From: JANNVZ01 sp046153915
Lineage (GTDB): Bacteria; Bacteroidota; Bacteroidia; Flavobacteriales_D; Sanyastnellaceae
Assembly (NCBI GenBank): GCA_046153915.1
Contig: JBJXFC010000119.1
Span: forward strand, 1 to 12,893
Length of the DNA stretch: 12,893 nt
Direction: 5' to 3'
A program made the translations under genes and the position numbers. How positions within the stretch are numbered: position 1 is the first letter of the stretch; every line of letters starts with the position of its first letter. Shown here piece after piece: positions 12,097 to 12,893 of the stretch. Below the pieces are notes generated by a model that was not told where the DNA came from, did no database searches, and was given only the letters and a program-made list of their open reading frames with translations.

Positions 12097-12893
12097 GCAC
12101 CCGATCCATCCAGATACCGCGTTACCCAACGATCTGTAGTGTTGTTTTTTCGATTGAGTGCCGGATGCGATGGTGTGTCGTCCAATCTTGGATCAGACAA
12201 CAACTTGAGTTTTCGCACATTACTCACTTCAATACTCAATGCATCAAACTCTTCGCAGACTTTGCCTTTGATAAGAAACAATCCCCAGCCGCTTACCGGA
12301 AATGCCTTTGCAACTGGAGGAAAATGAACGGTATCAATAAAATGACCTGCCACATCGAGGAAGGTTCCGAAATACATCGAGTCACCTTTACTGGTTCGTG
12401 TGGGTTTAAGCGTGGTGAGATAACCTACAGTTGTTATTTCCCTTCCTATAAAGTCGGGATAATCTTTCGCGAGAACGATGTTCTGTCCTTTCAAATCTTC
12501 TGCGATAATATCAAATGGATTGCACAGTGGAAATCCAATCAATTCCAGTTCATCATAGGCATCTTCGAGCCAATGATGTTCAAGTGGTGGAAGGATAAAA
12601 TCTTTTTTCTCAATCGGAAATAATTCTACATCGGGATTGGTTGTTTTAGATTTTCCCAAACGAAAATGCAATTTCCATAGTACGTCCTTTTTGGTTAATC
12701 CGGTAAAACGAAATGCATTGATGCGCGCCAGCAAAACACATTGTTCCAATGAAATTTTGACACGGTCGAGAAAATCATCCAATGACAGGAAAAGCCCGTC
12801 CCTTCTGGCCTTCAGTACTTCATCCACAGCATTGTGCTCCAGACTTTTGATATGTTGAAATCCGAGCGTAATTTCTTTCCCGCGAATCGTAGA
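12093..12893 (-). CDS. dnaE: DNA polymerase III alpha subunit, C-terminal part (cut by window edge)
   Basis: The minus strand is open from the window edge to a TGA at 12093-12095, giving 266 residues. It opens in the middle of the gene with IRGKEITLGFQHIKSLEHNA, matching the helix-hairpin-helix region after the DnaE palm and fingers (the GLxxIKG type), then FLSLDDFLDRV and LARINAFRFTGL. The OB-fold follows: REITTVGYLTTLKPTRTSKG, then SMYFGTFLD and IDTVHFPP. The gene ends soon after this fold. That fits the short (about 1000-residue) DnaE-type polymerase many Bacteroidota carry in addition to the main replicative DnaE, but the catalytic domain is outside the window, so which paralogue this is remains an inference. 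The downstream lipoprotein gene starts at the ATGA overlap with its stop. Confidence 0.9.
   Translation of the reverse strand, partial: STIRGKEITLGFQHIKSLEHNAVDEVLKARRDGLFLSLDDFLDRVKISLEQCVLLARINAFRFTGLTKKDVLWKLHFRLGKSKTTNPDVELFPIEKKDFILPPLEHHWLEDAYDELELIGFPLCNPFDIIAEDLKGQNIVLAKDYPDFIGREITTVGYLTTLKPTRTSKGDSMYFGTFLDVAGHFIDTVHFPPVAKAFPVSGWGLFLIKGKVCEEFDALSIEVSNVRKLKLLSDPRLDDTPSHPALNRKNNTTDRWVTRYLDGSGA

Noticed and set aside
11994..12623. 209-codon plus-strand ORF
   Set aside because: It lies antisense to dnaE and the start of the lipoprotein gene. The DnaE OB-fold motifs on the minus strand are unambiguous.

Overview
The window looks like a piece of a Bacteroidota chromosome, probably of the Flavobacteriales/Sphingobacteriales type. 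Supporting signs are weak Shine-Dalgarno sequences, perfect Bacteroidota-style -7 boxes (TAnnTTTG), a secreted protein opening with an NLVVNSSFE-type module, a short second-type DnaE C-terminus, and a pair of lipoproteins of a sort I associate with this phylum. The genus cannot be read from the sequence.

Layout. The left edge (1-482, minus) is the N-terminal part of a secreted protein. A divergent gap leads to a plus-strand pair at 714-2092: a TatD-family metal-dependent hydrolase and the E1-like tRNA t6A dehydratase TcdA, coupled by an ATGA overlap. Their operon runs tail-to-tail, with a 9-bp overlap, into a minus-strand AAA_14/DUF4143 ATPase (2084-3202). That ATPase is preceded by two near-perfect palindromes that look like operators.

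The middle (about 3283-5784) is gene-poor and rich in repeats. It holds tRNA-Cys(GCA) on the minus strand with two decayed partial copies of itself in tandem. It also holds two inverted copies of a roughly 110-bp highly foldable element, an array of seven 13-nt mini-hairpins, and several intrinsic terminators. Only one protein gene lies inside it: a 292-residue membrane-anchored coiled-coil protein.

The right half (5785-12893) is one long minus-strand gene string. In transcription order it carries the DnaE C-terminus (cut by the window edge), a probable TIM-barrel-like lipoprotein, a large helical-repeat (TPR-like) lipoprotein, a TylF-family O-methyltransferase, a GT4-like glycosyltransferase and a PA0069-type radical SAM protein. 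Gaps are small or absent: ATGA, a 44-bp overlap, 15 bp, 61 bp, and a 71-113-bp overlap. Co-transcription of at least parts is therefore likely. The two lipoproteins probably work together at the cell envelope. The methyltransferase and glycosyltransferase suggest glycan or saccharide modification.

The most unusual content is non-coding: the tRNA-Cys pseudo-copies broken at the T-loop, the paired structured repeats, the mini-hairpin array with a compensatory base change, and the double operator in front of a likely leaderless ATPase gene. The uncharacterised lipoprotein pair is the best candidate for an undescribed protein system.
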